From Klebsiella pneumoniae (GTDB taxonomy: Bacteria; Pseudomonadota; Gammaproteobacteria; Ga0077536): a DNA stretch of 14,781 nt. Every line of letters begins with the position of its first letter. The first letter of the stretch is position 1. A model generated the notes under the pieces. It was not told the origin of the DNA. It was given only the letters and a program-made list of their open reading frames with translations, and made no database searches. The translations under genes were made by a program, and so were the position numbers. Positions 7,240 to 14,554 of this stretch are shown here, in pieces. The stretch is from positions 1-14,781 of the forward strand of contig CAMCBY010000042.1 in assembly GCA_945873015.1 (NCBI GenBank). The letters run 5' to 3'.

Positions 7240-7245
7240 ATTATA
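7240..7245 (-). promoter_or_regulatory. Minus-10 element of the mptG operon promoter
   Basis: The minus strand reads a perfect TATAAT here, which would give a transcript start near 7233 and a leader of about 25 bases before the mptG ATG at 7208. No good -35 hexamer stands 16-18 bases upstream, so an activator may be needed. The 155-bp region 7209-7363 also has to hold the promoter for fhcB. On the plus strand the best candidate is a weak TGC-TAGCTT extended -10 at 7331-7339 with no recognisable -35. Confidence 0.6.
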
Positions 7246-7363
7246 GAGTGCGATGCGAATGTTCCGACAGTAGCGCGCATGCTCGTATGCAGGGAAACCA
7301 CGCGGCGGCCTAGAGCGGCATCGCGAGCTGTGCTAGCTTTGCGCGCGGGGAGCGTCCATCGCA

Positions 7364-8701
7364 GTGGCAGACGTGGACATCGCAAACAGCCACCGCATGA
7401 GGCGACCGGGATTGCATAGTGTGAGAAAAATTCAGCCCCTCATCGATAATACCCACCGGTCTGCTCCACACGCGGCCGTATGTCCCTTTTGCGCGCTGCT
7501 GTGCGACGACCTCGTACTCGCCGCCAGGCGCGATGCGAGTTTCAGTATCACGCACAATGGTTGCCGTCGCGCCGCGCAGGACTTCGCACGCGCGCCGCTC
7601 GCCAATGTGCCGCGCGTGGCAGGCCAGGCCACCACGCTTGAACTTGCCGTGCGTGCGGCGGCAAAACTGATAAAGCGCGCGCACCAGCCCTTGTTCGCCG
7701 GACTTGCGACCGACGTCGATGGCATGCGCGCGGCGATCGACCTGGCGGAACGTTGTGGCGCAACGCTGGACCACGCCGACGGTGAAGCGCTGGCAGCGAT
7801 GACACGTCTGCTGCAGACCCGCGGTTGGTATGCGACCACGCTCTCGGAGCTGCGCAATCGTGCGGATCTGGTGTTACTGGTGGGCCTCGATCTCGCCGAC
7901 CGCTACGAGAATCTCGGCCGTCGCTGCCTGCGACCAGCGCAAGCACTGGACGATGCCACGCTTGCTGCGCGCCGCATCGTATATCTCGGCGCGACCCCGC
8001 CCGGCAAGCTGGTGGCGGGCTGCGAAAACCTCAAGTGCGACAACGACGCTATCGTCGAAGTGCTGCGCGGCGTGCTGGCTGCGCTCAAACAAATGCCGCT
8101 CAGAGCGCCGCGTTGTGGCGGTCTGGCCGCGAGCAAGATTCAAGCCCTGGCCGACAGCCTGCGCGCCGCCCGTTACAGCGCACTGGCTTTTGCGCCGGGG
8201 CTCCTGCCGGAGCCACGCGACCCTGCACTTGCGTTGTTGTGTGAAATCGTCGACGAACTCAATCGCAGCGGACGCGCCGCGCTGCTGCCGTTGGGCGGCG
8301 ACGACGGCGGCCAGACCGCGATCAGTACCTGCGCGTGGCTGACCGGCTATCCGCTGCGCATACGATATGGCACCAATATCGACTACCAGCCGCACAGCAA
8401 TGCCACCGCAAAGCTGCTGCAAGGCGGCGGTGCCGACGCCTTGTTGTGGATAGATGCCTACGGCCGACTAGGCGAATTGCCTGCGGCGGCGCCCATCGAG
8501 CACAGCATCGTGCTGGGTGCGAGCGATCATCCGCACAACGCAGCAGCGGCGGTTTTTATTCCGGTCGGCACACCCGGCCTCGACCATACCGCACGCCTGT
8601 TACGCACCGACGCGGCCGTGACTCTGCCGCTCGTCGCGCAACGTGCCTGCGGTTTGCCGCCCGTCGCTACGGTCCTGCGGGCAATCGAGGCTGCCTTGTG
8701 A
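7364..8701 (+). CDS. fhcB: Formyltransferase/hydrolase complex subunit B (FwdB/FmdB-like)
   Basis: FhcB corresponds to the molybdopterin-type subunit B of formylmethanofuran dehydrogenase, but the bacterial Fhc complex does not do redox chemistry and B serves a structural or cofactor-holding role. The 445-residue product carries CPFCALLCDDL (Cys40, Cys43, Cys47) and NGCRR (Cys67), the arrangement that holds a 4Fe-4S cluster in archaeal FwdB. It continues with LVLLVGLDLADRYENLGRRC, IVYLGATPPGK, IRYGTNIDYQPHSNAT, IVLGASDHPHN and AVFIPVGTPGLDHTA. Where FwdB has its metal-ligating Cys/Sec motif, this protein reads LDHADGEALAA (134-144), so the catalytic ligand seems to be missing. The GTG start at 7364 has GGGGAG about 11 bases upstream; ATG at 7397 and GTG at 7421 are alternatives. 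It is the first gene of the fhc operon and overlaps fhcA by 4 bases. Confidence 0.92.
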   Translation: MADVDIANSHRMRRPGLHSVRKIQPLIDNTHRSAPHAAVCPFCALLCDDLVLAARRDASFSITHNGCRRAAQDFARAPLANVPRVAGQATTLELAVRAAAKLIKRAHQPLFAGLATDVDGMRAAIDLAERCGATLDHADGEALAAMTRLLQTRGWYATTLSELRNRADLVLLVGLDLADRYENLGRRCLRPAQALDDATLAARRIVYLGATPPGKLVAGCENLKCDNDAIVEVLRGVLAALKQMPLRAPRCGGLAASKIQALADSLRAARYSALAFAPGLLPEPRDPALALLCEIVDELNRSGRAALLPLGGDDGGQTAISTCAWLTGYPLRIRYGTNIDYQPHSNATAKLLQGGGADALLWIDAYGRLGELPAAAPIEHSIVLGASDHPHNAAAAVFIPVGTPGLDHTARLLRTDAAVTLPLVAQRACGLPPVATVLRAIEAAL

Positions 8702-10365
8702 GCACGCTGGTCAAACTGCGCGGCGGACGCATTTACGATCCGACCAATGGCGTCGATGGCGAAGTGCGTGATCTGTACATCGAAAACGGCCGCTTGGTCG
8801 CCGCGCCCCGTGATGGGCGCCCGCCTGATCAGGAATACGATCTAAGCGGGCGGGTGATCATGGCCGGCGCCATCGACCTGCATACCCACATCGGTGGTGG
8901 CAAGGTCAATATCGCCCGCATGATGTTGCCCGAGGATCACGCGACTTCGCTGGTCAGCGGTGAGCGCCATCCCCATGCCGGCTGCGGCCATGCCGCACCC
9001 GCCACCCGCACTGCAGGCTACCGCTACGCGGAAATGGGCTACGTGGCCTGCTTCGAGCCCGCCATGCTGGCGGGCAACGCGCGCCAGACCCACATGGAAA
9101 TGGCCGACACGCCGATGGTCGATAAGGGCGCCTATGTGCTGCTCGGCAACGACGACTTCCTGCTGCGCGCTCTGCGCGACAAACGTGACCCGGCGTTTAT
9201 TCGCGACTATGTGGCGTGGACGCTGAACGCAGCGCAGGCGATGGCTATAAAGGTCGTCAATCCGGGTGGCATCAACGCGTTCAAGTTCAATCAGCGCAAG
9301 CTCGATCTAGATGAGCAGAACAGCGGCTATGGCATCACGCCGCGCGACATCCTGCTGGCGCTGGCCAACGCCGTGCGCGAACTCGGTATCGCGCACCCGC
9401 TGCATATCCACGGCTGCAACTTAGGCGTACCAGGTAATTTCGAAACTACACTCAGCACCATCAGCGCGCTCGAAGGTCTGCGCGCGCATCTGACCCATGT
9501 GCAGTTCCACAGCTACGGCGCTGAAGGCGACCGCAAGTTCTCCTCGGGCGCCGCGCAGATCGCCGAAGCGGTCAATCACCACAGCAATATCTCACTCGAT
9601 GTCGGACAGATCATGTTCGGCCGCACGGTGACCGAATCCGGCGACAGCATGCGCCAATATGCCGGCAGTGCGTTTGCCGATCCCAAAAAATGGGTGGGCA
9701 TGGATATCGAGTGTGAGGCCGGCTGCGGCGTGGTGCCGTTCCGCTACAAGAACCAGAACTTCGTCAACGCCCTGCAATGGGCTATCGGACTCGAACTGTT
9801 TCTTCAGGTCGATGACCCGTGGCGCATTTTCCTGACCACCGATCATCCGAACGGCGCGCCCTTCACCAGCTATCCTCACCTGATCCGTCTGTTGATGGAC
9901 AAGAGTTTCCGTCAGGACATGCTGGCGACCATCAACCCGGAGGCCGCCGCCGCCAGCACGCTCGGCGCGCTGGATCGGGAATACACGTTGTATGAAATTG
10001 CGACCCTGACACGCGCCGCGCCGGCCCGCTCGCTGGGCCTTGACGATTTTGGCTCACTGGCGGTCGGTGCACCGGCGCATATCACCGTCTACCGGGATGA
10101 CCCGAATCGCGAAAAGATGTTCAGCACGCCGGAACTGGTGTTCAAGAACGGCCAGCTGATAGTGCGCGACGGGCGCGTGATCGAGGAAGTGTGGGGCACC
10201 ACGCATGTCGTGCACCCTGACTATGACCGTGCCGTTGAGCGCGAAGTGGACGAGTATTTCGAGCGTTACATGACGGTACGCAAAGACAACCAGCGCGTCG
10301 CGGACGATGAGGTCCGCGATGGCGGACGGGGCGCCCTTGAGGTGCATGCGACAAAACCGACATGA
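8698..10365 (+). CDS. fhcA: Formyltransferase/hydrolase complex subunit A (amidohydrolase)
   Basis: FhcA hydrolyses formyl-methylofuran to formate. The 555-residue product is a metal-dependent amidohydrolase of the FwdA type. Visible metal and active-site elements are HTHIGGGK (His62, His64), the lysine in AIKVVNPGG (Lys185, equivalent to the carboxylated lysine of FwdA), HIHGCN (His236, His238), HVQFHSYG (His267 and His271) and TTDHPNG (Asp382, the likely catalytic aspartate). The start is GTG at 8698, overlapping the fhcB TGA (GTGA). The frame stays open upstream to 8335, but that part is a shadow of fhcB with no amidohydrolase motifs. It is followed by fhcD through an ATGA overlap. All expected catalytic residues appear intact. 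Residue equivalences are from memory of the FwdA structure. Confidence 0.97.
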   Translation: MSTLVKLRGGRIYDPTNGVDGEVRDLYIENGRLVAAPRDGRPPDQEYDLSGRVIMAGAIDLHTHIGGGKVNIARMMLPEDHATSLVSGERHPHAGCGHAAPATRTAGYRYAEMGYVACFEPAMLAGNARQTHMEMADTPMVDKGAYVLLGNDDFLLRALRDKRDPAFIRDYVAWTLNAAQAMAIKVVNPGGINAFKFNQRKLDLDEQNSGYGITPRDILLALANAVRELGIAHPLHIHGCNLGVPGNFETTLSTISALEGLRAHLTHVQFHSYGAEGDRKFSSGAAQIAEAVNHHSNISLDVGQIMFGRTVTESGDSMRQYAGSAFADPKKWVGMDIECEAGCGVVPFRYKNQNFVNALQWAIGLELFLQVDDPWRIFLTTDHPNGAPFTSYPHLIRLLMDKSFRQDMLATINPEAAAASTLGALDREYTLYEIATLTRAAPARSLGLDDFGSLAVGAPAHITVYRDDPNREKMFSTPELVFKNGQLIVRDGRVIEEVWGTTHVVHPDYDRAVEREVDEYFERYMTVRKDNQRVADDEVRDGGRGALEVHATKPT

Positions 10366-11255
10366 AAATCAACGGCGTCACCATCGATGACACGTTTGCC
10401 GAAGCCTTTCCGATGAAGGCGACGCGGATCATTGTCACAGCACGCAACCCGACCTGGGTCGAACATGCGGTGCGCGCGATGACCGGGTTTGCGACTTCGG
10501 TCATTGCATGCGGCTGTGAAGCGGGCATCGAGCGGCGCCTGAAGCCCAGCGAAACGCCCGATGGTCGGCCAGGCGCTGCGGTACTGTTGTTCACCATGAG
10601 CAACAAGGAACTCATCAAACAAGTGCAGAATCGCGTCGGCCAGTGTGTGTTGACCTCCCCCACCAGCGCCTGCTTCGCCGGGCTTGATGAGGGCGACCCG
10701 ATACCGCTGGGCAAGAACCTGCGCTTCTTTGGCGATGGCTGGCAGTTATCCAAGAAACTCGGCGCCAGGCGCTACTGGCGCGTGCCGGTCATGGATGGCG
10801 AGTTTTTGTGCGAAGAGAATACGCGGGTCGTGAAAGCGATTGGTGGTGGCAACTTTCTCATCCTCGCCACCGATCAGGATAGCGCGCTGGCTTCGGCCGA
10901 ACGCGCCATCGAAGCGATGCAAAAAGTGAGAGGCGTGATCATGCCCTTCCCTGGCGGCGTGGTGCGCTCGGGTTCCAAAGTCGGATCCAAGTACAAAACC
11001 CTGCCCGCCTCGACCAACCATCTGTTCTGCCCGACGCTCAAAGGCGCGGTGCAGAGCGAATTGACCGCCGAGGTGGGAGCCGTACTCGAGATAGTCATCG
11101 ACGGACTCGACGCCGACAGCATTTCAGATGCGACACGGGTCGGCATTGTGGCGGCCTGTCGCGGTCGTAAACACGGGGTGCTGCGCATAAGTGCCGGCAA
11201 CTATGGCGGCAACCTCGGCCCGTTCCATTTCAAACTGCGGACCATCCTGCGATGA
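10362..11255 (+). CDS. fhcD: Formylmethanofuran:H4MPT formyltransferase, Fhc subunit D
   Basis: FhcD transfers the formyl group from N5-formyl-H4MPT to methylofuran, so that FhcA can release formate. The 297-residue product has the normal length for Ftr and shows its motifs: INGVTIDDTFAEAFPMKATR at the N-terminus, MTGFATSVIACGCEAGIER, the Ftr-family run QVQNRVGQCVLTSPTSACF, GKNLRFFGDGWQ, YWRVPVMDGEF, GGGNFLILATDQDSAL, VIMPFPGGVVRSGSKVGSKY and LGPFHFKLR at the C-terminus. The ATG at 10362 overlaps the fhcA stop codon (ATGA) and its own stop overlaps the fhcC start the same way. The four-gene order B-A-D-C and these couplings indicate that the subunits are made in fixed proportion from one transcript. 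Confidence 0.97.
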   Translation: MKINGVTIDDTFAEAFPMKATRIIVTARNPTWVEHAVRAMTGFATSVIACGCEAGIERRLKPSETPDGRPGAAVLLFTMSNKELIKQVQNRVGQCVLTSPTSACFAGLDEGDPIPLGKNLRFFGDGWQLSKKLGARRYWRVPVMDGEFLCEENTRVVKAIGGGNFLILATDQDSALASAERAIEAMQKVRGVIMPFPGGVVRSGSKVGSKYKTLPASTNHLFCPTLKGAVQSELTAEVGAVLEIVIDGLDADSISDATRVGIVAACRGRKHGVLRISAGNYGGNLGPFHFKLRTILR

Positions 11256-12076
11256 GCGCGCTGACCCTGACGCTCGCGGATACCTCAGCCGGCGCGCTGG
11301 ACCTTGGCAGTCTGAGCCCGGCCACCTTGCGTGGCCTCAAGCCCAGCGCCCTGCGGCGCCTGCGCGTGCCTGCCGGTAATCGACAAGTGCCGCTCGCGGA
11401 TTTGTTTGAAATCAGTGGGGACGACCCCACCACACTGCGTCTCCACGGCCTCAACGCCGCCTGCCATCGCGTCGGTCGCGGCCTGCGTGAAGGTCGCATT
11501 GAAGTCAAAGGTCGGGTGGGCGACGAACTCGGACGCGAAATGCGCGGCGGCGAGATTCGTGTGAGCGGCCATGCTGGCGACGGCACCGGCATGGGCATGT
11601 TGGGCGGCTATCTGCATATTGATGGTTCAGTCGGTGACGCGTTGGGTGGCATTTCCCCTGGCGCTACGCGCGGCATGAACGGAGGTGTGCTGGTGGTCGC
11701 CGGCAATGCCGGTGCGCGTTGCGGCGAGCGTATGCGCCGTGGCTTTGTCGTGGTCGGCGGAGACGTTGGCGAATATCTCGGCGACCGCATGTTGGCCGGT
11801 TCAATCGTTGTGTTTGGCCGCACGGGTGCCCACGCAGGATTCGGCATGCGCCGCGGCACACTGCTGCTGGCCCACACCCCGCAGGTACCCGACGCCGGCT
11901 ATAGCGACTGCGGTGAATTCGAACTCGGCATCCTGACGCTCATGCGTCAATATCTCGCGTCCTTCCACCCGACATTTGCCAGGCGCCTGGTCGCCTTTAA
12001 TCGCGCGCGGCGCTGGTGCGGCGATATGGCTTACGGCGGCAAGGGCGAGATTCTGGTAGCGGCCGGCGGCGCCTGA
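11252..12076 (+). CDS. fhcC: Formyltransferase/hydrolase complex subunit C
   Basis: The 274-residue product matches subunit C of formylmethanofuran dehydrogenases, a right-handed beta helix also found at the C-terminus of glutamate synthase. The repeated G-x-x-G-x-x-x-x-G pattern runs through residues of about 75-205, for example GRVGDELGREMRGGEIRVSG, GDGTGMGMLGGYLHIDGSVG, MNGGVLVVAGNAG, MRRGFVVVGGDVGEYLGDRM and GRTGAHAGFGMRRGTLLL. It bridges A and D with the cofactor arm in the known complexes; it has no catalytic activity of its own. The ATG at 11252 overlaps the fhcD stop (ATGA). It is the last gene of the plus-strand operon. The convergent secreted-protein gene ends 32 bases beyond its stop, and only a small hairpin without a T tail lies between them. 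Confidence 0.95.
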   Translation: MSALTLTLADTSAGALDLGSLSPATLRGLKPSALRRLRVPAGNRQVPLADLFEISGDDPTTLRLHGLNAACHRVGRGLREGRIEVKGRVGDELGREMRGGEIRVSGHAGDGTGMGMLGGYLHIDGSVGDALGGISPGATRGMNGGVLVVAGNAGARCGERMRRGFVVVGGDVGEYLGDRMLAGSIVVFGRTGAHAGFGMRRGTLLLAHTPQVPDAGYSDCGEFELGILTLMRQYLASFHPTFARRLVAFNRARRWCGDMAYGGKGEILVAAGGA

Positions 12077-12107
12077 AGTTGGCGTGACCGTAACGACTTT
12101 TTGTCGT

Positions 12108-12839
12108 TCAGCCTGCCGGCTTCGCCGCAGTTAATTGCAGCACTTCATGCACCAGCGGCGGTTGTTCCGGCTTGGGTCCCGGGATGGTGGTCTCGATGCG
12201 ATACAAATAGCCTGGCAGGTCATCGCCTACCGTGATCGTGTAACGCTTCTCGGCAAATTTTTCGAATAGATTGCGCTTCGGATCTTTCACGTAAGGCGCA
12301 AAGCTGATCTCGTAGCCTTTCCAACTGCGCCCGTCAAAATCAATGCTCACCGATTTGACGACCGCATCTTCAGATAACGCAAATTTGATGCGGCGCTGGA
12401 AATAGCGCCAGCGTTCACGCGCGTCACCGTTTGGGTCGGTCAGTCGGTTCATCTGCATCACATCGCCAAACAGGTAATGACCAATGACCGGATTGACCGT
12501 GGAACTCTCCATCGGCGGTGCCGGAAAACTATGCTCGCCGTTGAAGAACTGGATGCTGCCGTTCTTGCTGCCGTCAGTGTTGATTTTCTCGACCTTAAAA
12601 TCGACCTTGTCTTCAAAATTGAATTCAGGCTCCAGAGTGCCGCTCTTATGAAAATCGTAACGAAGATTGAGCGGCCGGGTGATGCTACCGAGTTGATTGG
12701 TCATCCACATGAGCGTCTCGGCTTGCGAGAACTTCACCTCGGACTGCTCAGCGGTCTGCGCTTCCGTGGCCGCGACCGGCAAACCAAGTGCGAGACTTAA
12801 GCACAGCAAACTCACCAACCTAATCATCATCGTCACCAT
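12108..12839 (-). CDS. Uncharacterised secreted protein coupled to xoxJ
   Basis: I do not recognise a named family. The 243-residue product has a clear signal peptide: Met-Ile-Arg, a hydrophobic stretch LVSLLCLSLALGLPVAA (8-24) and a probable cleavage site near ATEA, with no lipobox cysteine at that site. The mature part is rich in alternating hydrophobic and charged residues that suggest beta strands. Segments of note are SQAETLMWMTNQLGSI, LRYDFHKSGTLEPEF, VNPVIGHYLFGDVMQMNRL, RWRYFQRRIKFALSED and SVSIDFDGRSWKGYEISFAP. The region near the C-terminus resembles a small periplasmic ligand- or lipid-binding barrel, but this is a guess. The ATG at 12839 has AGGA 6 bases upstream and overlaps xoxJ by 20 bases; ATGs at 12830 and 12827 are alternatives. 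Coupling to xoxJ and the pseudoazurin gene suggests a periplasmic role in XoxF methanol oxidation. Confidence 0.75.
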   Translation of the reverse strand: MVTMMIRLVSLLCLSLALGLPVAATEAQTAEQSEVKFSQAETLMWMTNQLGSITRPLNLRYDFHKSGTLEPEFNFEDKVDFKVEKINTDGSKNGSIQFFNGEHSFPAPPMESSTVNPVIGHYLFGDVMQMNRLTDPNGDARERWRYFQRRIKFALSEDAVVKSVSIDFDGRSWKGYEISFAPYVKDPKRNLFEKFAEKRYTITVGDDLPGYLYRIETTIPGPKPEQPPLVHEVLQLTAAKPAG

Positions 12840-13740
12840 GCGCGTCCTGAATCATGAGGGGTAACAGCGGCACGCCGTAACTTGTCAGAATGGCGTCGAT
12901 TTCCGTCTGATTGTCCTGCAGTAGTTGATTGATCTGCGCGTTCCACGCCTTATCTCCGTGGCGGGTCGCCATCGCTATCTGGAAGTCGAAACGCAGACCT
13001 GGTTCGTTGTGCATGGGGATGACGCGCAACTCGGCGTCCTTAGTCTGCTTGGCGTAGTAGCCCGCTATCGGCCCCCAAACGAAAGTCAGATTGATTTTGT
13101 CCTGTTTGAGGTCCCGTTCGATTATTTTGCCCGGATTCTCCTGCACGTCGCCGGTCATGCTCTGGTAAGGCGTCGCATTGGTCATTAAATCGTTCTGCGC
13201 CAGCCATTCCGTGGCCGCACCTTTATCCCATATGCCGATGCGCAGCGCGGCACGCTGTGCCGGCGTGCTGTTGGCGAGATCGTCCTGGGACTGGATGTAG
13301 TCGAGCCCGCGCCCTTTGACATACACCATCGCCCACGCCGAGCGCATATAGGGCCGGGTGGTCGCTGCCATATCGAAATGCTCGACCACGCTCAACACCA
13401 GATCGCACCGATACGAGCCATCGGCGGTATCGTTGTTGGTCAGCGTGTTGCGAATGAATCCGATGCGTTGCGGAAACCATTCGTAGCTCACCGGCAGACC
13501 AAGCTTGCGCCCGAACAGCTCTGCAATCTTGTTCTCGTAACCGGCGAGTTCCTTGTTCGAAGAAGGCAGACTGAACGGATCGGCGCAGATTTTGAGCGCG
13601 GTGCGCGGCGCGCTCGCCGCGCCTTGTGCGCAGACCACCGGCAATACACACAGCGTTGCCAGGCCCAGCATCGCGGCTTGCCACCTGCGGCGGCTCGACA
13701 CGACTCCGCGGCTGTTCGGCAAGGCTATCGGGGTGCGCAT
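12820..13740 (-). CDS. xoxJ: XoxJ/MxaJ-like periplasmic substrate-binding-fold protein
   Basis: XoxJ is a periplasmic protein with a solute-binding fold, thought to assist activation or maturation of the lanthanide methanol dehydrogenase XoxF. The 306-residue product has a long basic N-terminus (residues 1-20), a hydrophobic signal segment (about 23-38) and then the family hallmarks LKICADPFSLPSSN (49-62), GYENKIAELFGRKLGLPVSY and EWFPQRIGFIRNTL (87-100). Further motifs are CDLVLSVVEHFDMAATTRPY, RIGIWDKGAATEWLA and INLTFVWGPIAGYYAK. The ATG at 13740 has a GCGGGG ribosome site just upstream and lies 8 bases after the pseudoazurin-like gene. It ends in an acidic tail HGDDDD encoded in the overlap with the next gene. 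MxaJ of a calcium enzyme is the alternative; the XoxF-like end to the right favours XoxJ. Confidence 0.9.
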   Translation of the reverse strand: MRTPIALPNSRGVVSSRRRWQAAMLGLATLCVLPVVCAQGAASAPRTALKICADPFSLPSSNKELAGYENKIAELFGRKLGLPVSYEWFPQRIGFIRNTLTNNDTADGSYRCDLVLSVVEHFDMAATTRPYMRSAWAMVYVKGRGLDYIQSQDDLANSTPAQRAALRIGIWDKGAATEWLAQNDLMTNATPYQSMTGDVQENPGKIIERDLKQDKINLTFVWGPIAGYYAKQTKDAELRVIPMHNEPGLRFDFQIAMATRHGDKAWNAQINQLLQDNQTEIDAILTSYGVPLLPLMIQDAHGDDDD

Positions 13741-13748
13741 AGCCCCGC

Positions 13749-14210
13749 CTATTCCCCGCTGGTACCGGATTGCAGCGCCTGGTCCATTTTTTTAATCGCG
13801 CGTTGCACCATGTTCTTGCCGACTTTGACCTGCGGCAACGAGGCTTCGAGTGCCGCGCGGTTGACCGGCGGACGCGCGTCACCCACCACCACCACACCCA
13901 CCATGCCGGTAGTCATATGCGGATTGCATTTGAAGATCCACGCGCCTTCCTTATCGACGGTCGCGACGAAACCCTCTTCACCAAGCTTGGAGCCCCAGGG
14001 CTTGGCGCCCTCCGGAATCATGCCTTCGACGGTCTGGGTATCATGACCCGCCATGCCGGTGAAACGCACCGTGTCACCGGGTTTGGCAAACGTCACCAAC
14101 GGGCGCCACTGAGTGACGACCCCCTGAATGATGTGTTCTTCGGCCTGGGCATAGGAAACAGCCGCCAGCAAGATGGCGCCGACGCCCATTACGACCGTGT
14201 TCTTAATCAT
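13749..14210 (-). CDS. Pseudoazurin-like periplasmic cupredoxin
   Basis: This 153-residue protein is a type 1 (blue) copper electron carrier. It has a signal peptide ending AQA (21-23), then FAKPGDTVRFTGMAGHDTQT with the first copper ligand His56, EGMIPEGAKPWGSKLGEEG as in pseudoazurin, and CNPHMTTGM supplying Cys95, His98 and Met103 with pseudoazurin spacing. A C-terminal helical tail from about residue 115 also fits pseudoazurin. All four ligands are present. The ATG at 14210 has GGGGAG about 10 bases upstream, and the gene is first behind a near-consensus promoter (14316-14343). Lying between xoxF and xoxJ, it could accept electrons from XoxF directly or from a cytochrome; that is inference. 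Amicyanin is a less likely alternative because the ligand loop is longer and the GMIP motif is pseudoazurin-like. Confidence 0.9.
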   Translation of the reverse strand: MIKNTVVMGVGAILLAAVSYAQAEEHIIQGVVTQWRPLVTFAKPGDTVRFTGMAGHDTQTVEGMIPEGAKPWGSKLGEEGFVATVDKEGAWIFKCNPHMTTGMVGVVVVGDARPPVNRAALEASLPQVKVGKNMVQRAIKKMDQALQSGTSGE

Positions 14211-14315
14211 CTGATCTGGACTCCCCGAGAGTTGAATTGAAATTGCGGTTCGCTGCGCTTGAGCGACGAAAGTAAGGGAAATGTCGTGAATTTCTGCTGA
14301 ACTTCGCGGCGCCTG

Positions 14316-14343
14316 TTTATACCAGAGCTCATTGTCGAGTCAA
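14316..14343 (-). promoter_or_regulatory. Sigma70-type promoter of the pseudoazurin-xoxJ operon
   Basis: On the minus strand TTGACT (14338-14343) is followed after 16 bases by TATAAA (14316-14321), each one mismatch from consensus. Transcription would start near 14309, giving a leader of about 100 bases before the ATG at 14210. It lies downstream of the xoxF terminator, so the cupredoxin operon can be read independently of xoxF. The 255-bp gap 14211-14465 holds nothing else recognisable apart from a small inverted repeat at 14433-14450. Confidence 0.75.
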
Positions 14344-14465
14344 CCAAAGCGACGGCAATGCCGACTCCTGTACCGATGCTTACGGGCCGCCGGCGCAAAT
14401 TGGATCAGCGTGTGTCGACCTGCCTGCTGAGCGCGCAGTGCATGCTGCGCCGACATCGGGGCTCC

Positions 14466-14501
14466 AAAAAAAACCCGGCGCTCATTGCGGAGCGCCGGGT
14501 T
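14466..14501 (-). terminator. Rho-independent terminator of xoxF
   Basis: A perfect 11-bp stem (AACCCGGCGCT with AGCGCCGGGTT on the plus strand, 14472-14482 and 14491-14501) closes an 8-base loop. On the minus strand it ends in eight T (14473 down to 14466). It lies 54 bases past the xoxF stop. Confidence 0.92.
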
Positions 14502-14554
14502 TGAGGAGACTCAACGACTCAATTCAATACGAGTCGCAGCGATGCCAACCAGCC

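Noticed and set aside
8335..8697. Upstream extension of the fhcA reading frame (121 extra residues)
   Set aside because: It lies wholly inside fhcB in another frame, is arginine-rich with no amidohydrolase similarity, and the GTG at 8698 gives the normal FhcA N-terminus.
12092..12108. Small hairpin AACGAC-TTTTT-GTCGTT between the convergent fhcC and secreted-protein genes
   Set aside because: The stem is only 6 bp and AT-containing, and no run of T follows it on either strand, so it is not supported as a terminator.
14433..14450. Inverted repeat GCGCAG-N6-CTGCGC upstream of the pseudoazurin promoter
   Set aside because: The arms are only 6 bp and GC-rich, about 90 bases upstream of the -35, and such repeats arise by chance in this composition; not enough to call an operator.
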